Shown here piece by piece: positions 6,992-8,279 of a stretch of 8,279 nucleotides of DNA. Position 1 is the stretch's first letter; every line of letters starts with the position of its first letter. Origin of the DNA: Firmicutes bacterium AM55-24TS (GTDB lineage: Bacteria; Bacillota; Clostridia; UBA1381). The translations under genes were made by a program, and so were the position numbers. Below the pieces are notes generated by a model that worked only from the letters and a program-made list of their open reading frames with translations, was not told where the DNA came from and made no database searches. Location of the stretch: positions 1 through 8,279 of the forward strand of contig QTVU01000077.1 of assembly GCA_003460745.1 (NCBI GenBank), in the 5' to 3' direction.

Positions 6992-8173
6992 ATGTTTAAA
7001 ATCAACCCATATAGACCGGGTGCAGGAGTAAGACCTCAATACTTAGCCGGTAGAGATGAAGATATTGAAAATGTAACAAATATGTTTACAGCATTAACAT
7101 TAAATATTCCAACTCAATCAGTTATTTTTAGTGGATTAAGAGGGGTAGGTAAAACCGTTCTTATAAACAGGTTACAAGAAATCGCAGAAGAAAAGAATAT
7201 TTTTTGTAAACATATTGAAGTAGCGGAACGAAATGATTTTATTTCGCAAATAGCCACTTGTTCGCAAGCCTTTTTAAGACAAATAAGTGTTAAAGAAAAG
7301 TTTAAAAATTTAATAAAAAAGCCATTAGATGCGATTAAATCTTTGGTTGTATCTTTTGATCCAAACGATAATACATTTTCTTTATCACTTGAAGAAAAAG
7401 ATTTATATAAAACGAATAATCTAACACAAAGTCTTACTGATGTATTTACCTCTTTAGGAGAAGCAGCAGCAAAAGCTGAAATACCTATCTGTTTCTTTAT
7501 AGATGAAATACAGTATATTAAATCTGAAAATTTAGGTGCTTTAATTGCAGCAATACACCGAACTAATCAATTAGGTTATCCTATTATGATTATAGCAGCA
7601 GGCTTACCTAAAATTTATTCAATGCTTTCATCAGAAAAGTCTTATTCGGAAAGACTTTTTATTTATAAAGAAATTGATTCATTAGAAAGAGAACAGGCTA
7701 TTAAAGCAATAGAGATGCCTATTAAACAATTTAATGTAAAATACAGTGATAAAGCTATTAACAAAATAATAGAAGTAACAGAAGGTTATCCGTTCTTTAT
7801 TCAACAGTTATGTCAAATTGTATTTCAAAATGTAGATTCTAAAGTGATTTCAGATATTGATGTTGAAAATAATCTTGAAGAATTTTTCGGGAAATTGGAT
7901 ACAGGATTTTTTAAACTACGTTATGAGCGTTGTTCGGCTGCCGAAAAGAAATTTATATTTGCGATGGTTAAATGTGGCGAATTACCTTGTACTATTGCAA
8001 ACATTGCGGAAATAATGAAAAAATCAATTAATTCTATTTCGACTGCCAGAGCACAGCTGATTAATAAAGGTATTATTTATCCTGTAAAATATCGAGAATT
8101 AGATTTTACCGTTCCTCAATTCAGTGGATTTATTCATCGTTTAGAGGAATATAAGCAGTGGGACACAATATAA
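6992..8173 (+). CDS. P-loop ATPase, AAA_16 / Orc1-Cdc6-like, with C-terminal winged-helix-like region
   Basis: This is a 393-residue cytoplasmic ATPase. The N-terminal NPYRPGAGVRPQYLAGRDED (residues 5-24) holds the GR(D/E) box typical of AAA_16 and Orc1/Cdc6-like proteins. Walker A is GLRGVGKT (48-55), Walker B is ICFFIDEIQ with Asp171-Glu172, and sensor 1 is IMIIAAGLP (198-206). SERLF has Arg221 as a possible arginine finger, and EGYPFFIQQL (264-273) is a conserved post-sensor element of this family. Residues from about 314 (CSAAEKKFIFAM) to 393 look like a winged helix-turn-helix: IANIAEIM, then SINSISTARAQLINKGIIY as the likely recognition helix and wing, suggesting DNA or partner binding. 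All ATPase motifs are intact. Close relatives are usually annotated only as ATP-binding protein, and the process served is not known to me. It stands alone, with its own promoter and the DnaJ remnant directly upstream. Leucine codons are mostly TTA, unlike the mixed CTT/TTG use in the large gene, which hints at a different origin. No clear terminator follows. Confidence 0.88.
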   Translation: MFKINPYRPGAGVRPQYLAGRDEDIENVTNMFTALTLNIPTQSVIFSGLRGVGKTVLINRLQEIAEEKNIFCKHIEVAERNDFISQIATCSQAFLRQISVKEKFKNLIKKPLDAIKSLVVSFDPNDNTFSLSLEEKDLYKTNNLTQSLTDVFTSLGEAAAKAEIPICFFIDEIQYIKSENLGALIAAIHRTNQLGYPIMIIAAGLPKIYSMLSSEKSYSERLFIYKEIDSLEREQAIKAIEMPIKQFNVKYSDKAINKIIEVTEGYPFFIQQLCQIVFQNVDSKVISDIDVENNLEEFFGKLDTGFFKLRYERCSAAEKKFIFAMVKCGELPCTIANIAEIMKKSINSISTARAQLINKGIIYPVKYRELDFTVPQFSGFIHRLEEYKQWDTI

Positions 8174-8216
8174 AGAAATTATATGAAAATTTTTTAAAAT
8201 ACTTAAAAAAAAGTTG

Positions 8217-8244
8217 TTGACTTCATTTCTATGTATGTTATAAT
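8217..8244 (+). promoter_or_regulatory. Near-consensus promoter reading out of the window
   Basis: TTGACT (8217-8222), a 16-base spacer and an extended -10 TGT-TATAAT (8236-8244) make this the strongest promoter in the window, with a start expected near 8251. Between the ATPase stop (8173) and this promoter there is only AT-rich sequence without a GC-containing hairpin. Downstream, ATG at 8258 (MKVIETW, open to the end) and ATG at 8275 have no ribosome binding site, so the target is more likely a gene or RNA starting beyond 8279. Confidence 0.75.
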
Positions 8245-8279
8245 AAAAATATAAGATATGAAGGTTATTGAAACATGGT

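Overview
The window looks like chromosomal DNA from an AT-rich, low-GC Gram-positive anaerobe, most likely a gut-type Clostridia (Bacillota). The reasons are the AGGAGG ribosome binding sites, TATAAT promoters, a Gram-positive-style signal peptide, and a giant GLUG-repeat secreted protein of a kind common in that group. The genus cannot be named from the sequence. All supported genes are on the + strand.

Positions 1-6600 are one transcription unit: a promoter, a strong ribosome binding site, a secreted repeat protein of about 2157 residues, and a perfect 16-bp hairpin terminator. The protein has a signal peptide and then five modules of about 350-440 residues. Each module is a GLUG-type beta-helix block followed by a small domain ending in F(T/V)MP, which resembles the InlB-type repeats of surface proteins. 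After the modules come a putative-Ig-like segment and a C-terminal domain ending in an LWD motif. The reading frame is broken at 6075/6076 by an apparent one-base loss inside the Ig-like segment, which leaves a 1999-residue product and a detached 3' part of 158 codons. No sortase motif, SLH domain or C-terminal membrane anchor is visible.

Positions 6600-6955 hold no intact gene. They contain the startless remnant of a DnaJ-type chaperone (the start of its substrate-binding and zinc-finger region), cut off a few bases before the promoter of the next gene.

Positions 6939-8173 hold a monocistronic P-loop ATPase gene (AAA_16 / Orc1-Cdc6-like, 393 residues, C-terminal winged-helix-like region) with its own promoter and very short leader. 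It favours TTA leucine codons more than the large gene does, which fits a different origin. The last 60 bases carry a near-consensus promoter reading out of the window.

The large surface protein and the ATPase are separated by a terminator and a gene remnant, so nothing here shows that they work together. I see no convincing new multi-gene system. The best leads are the frameshift, the modular Cys/Asn-ladder architecture, and the DnaJ remnant joined to an orphan ATPase gene.
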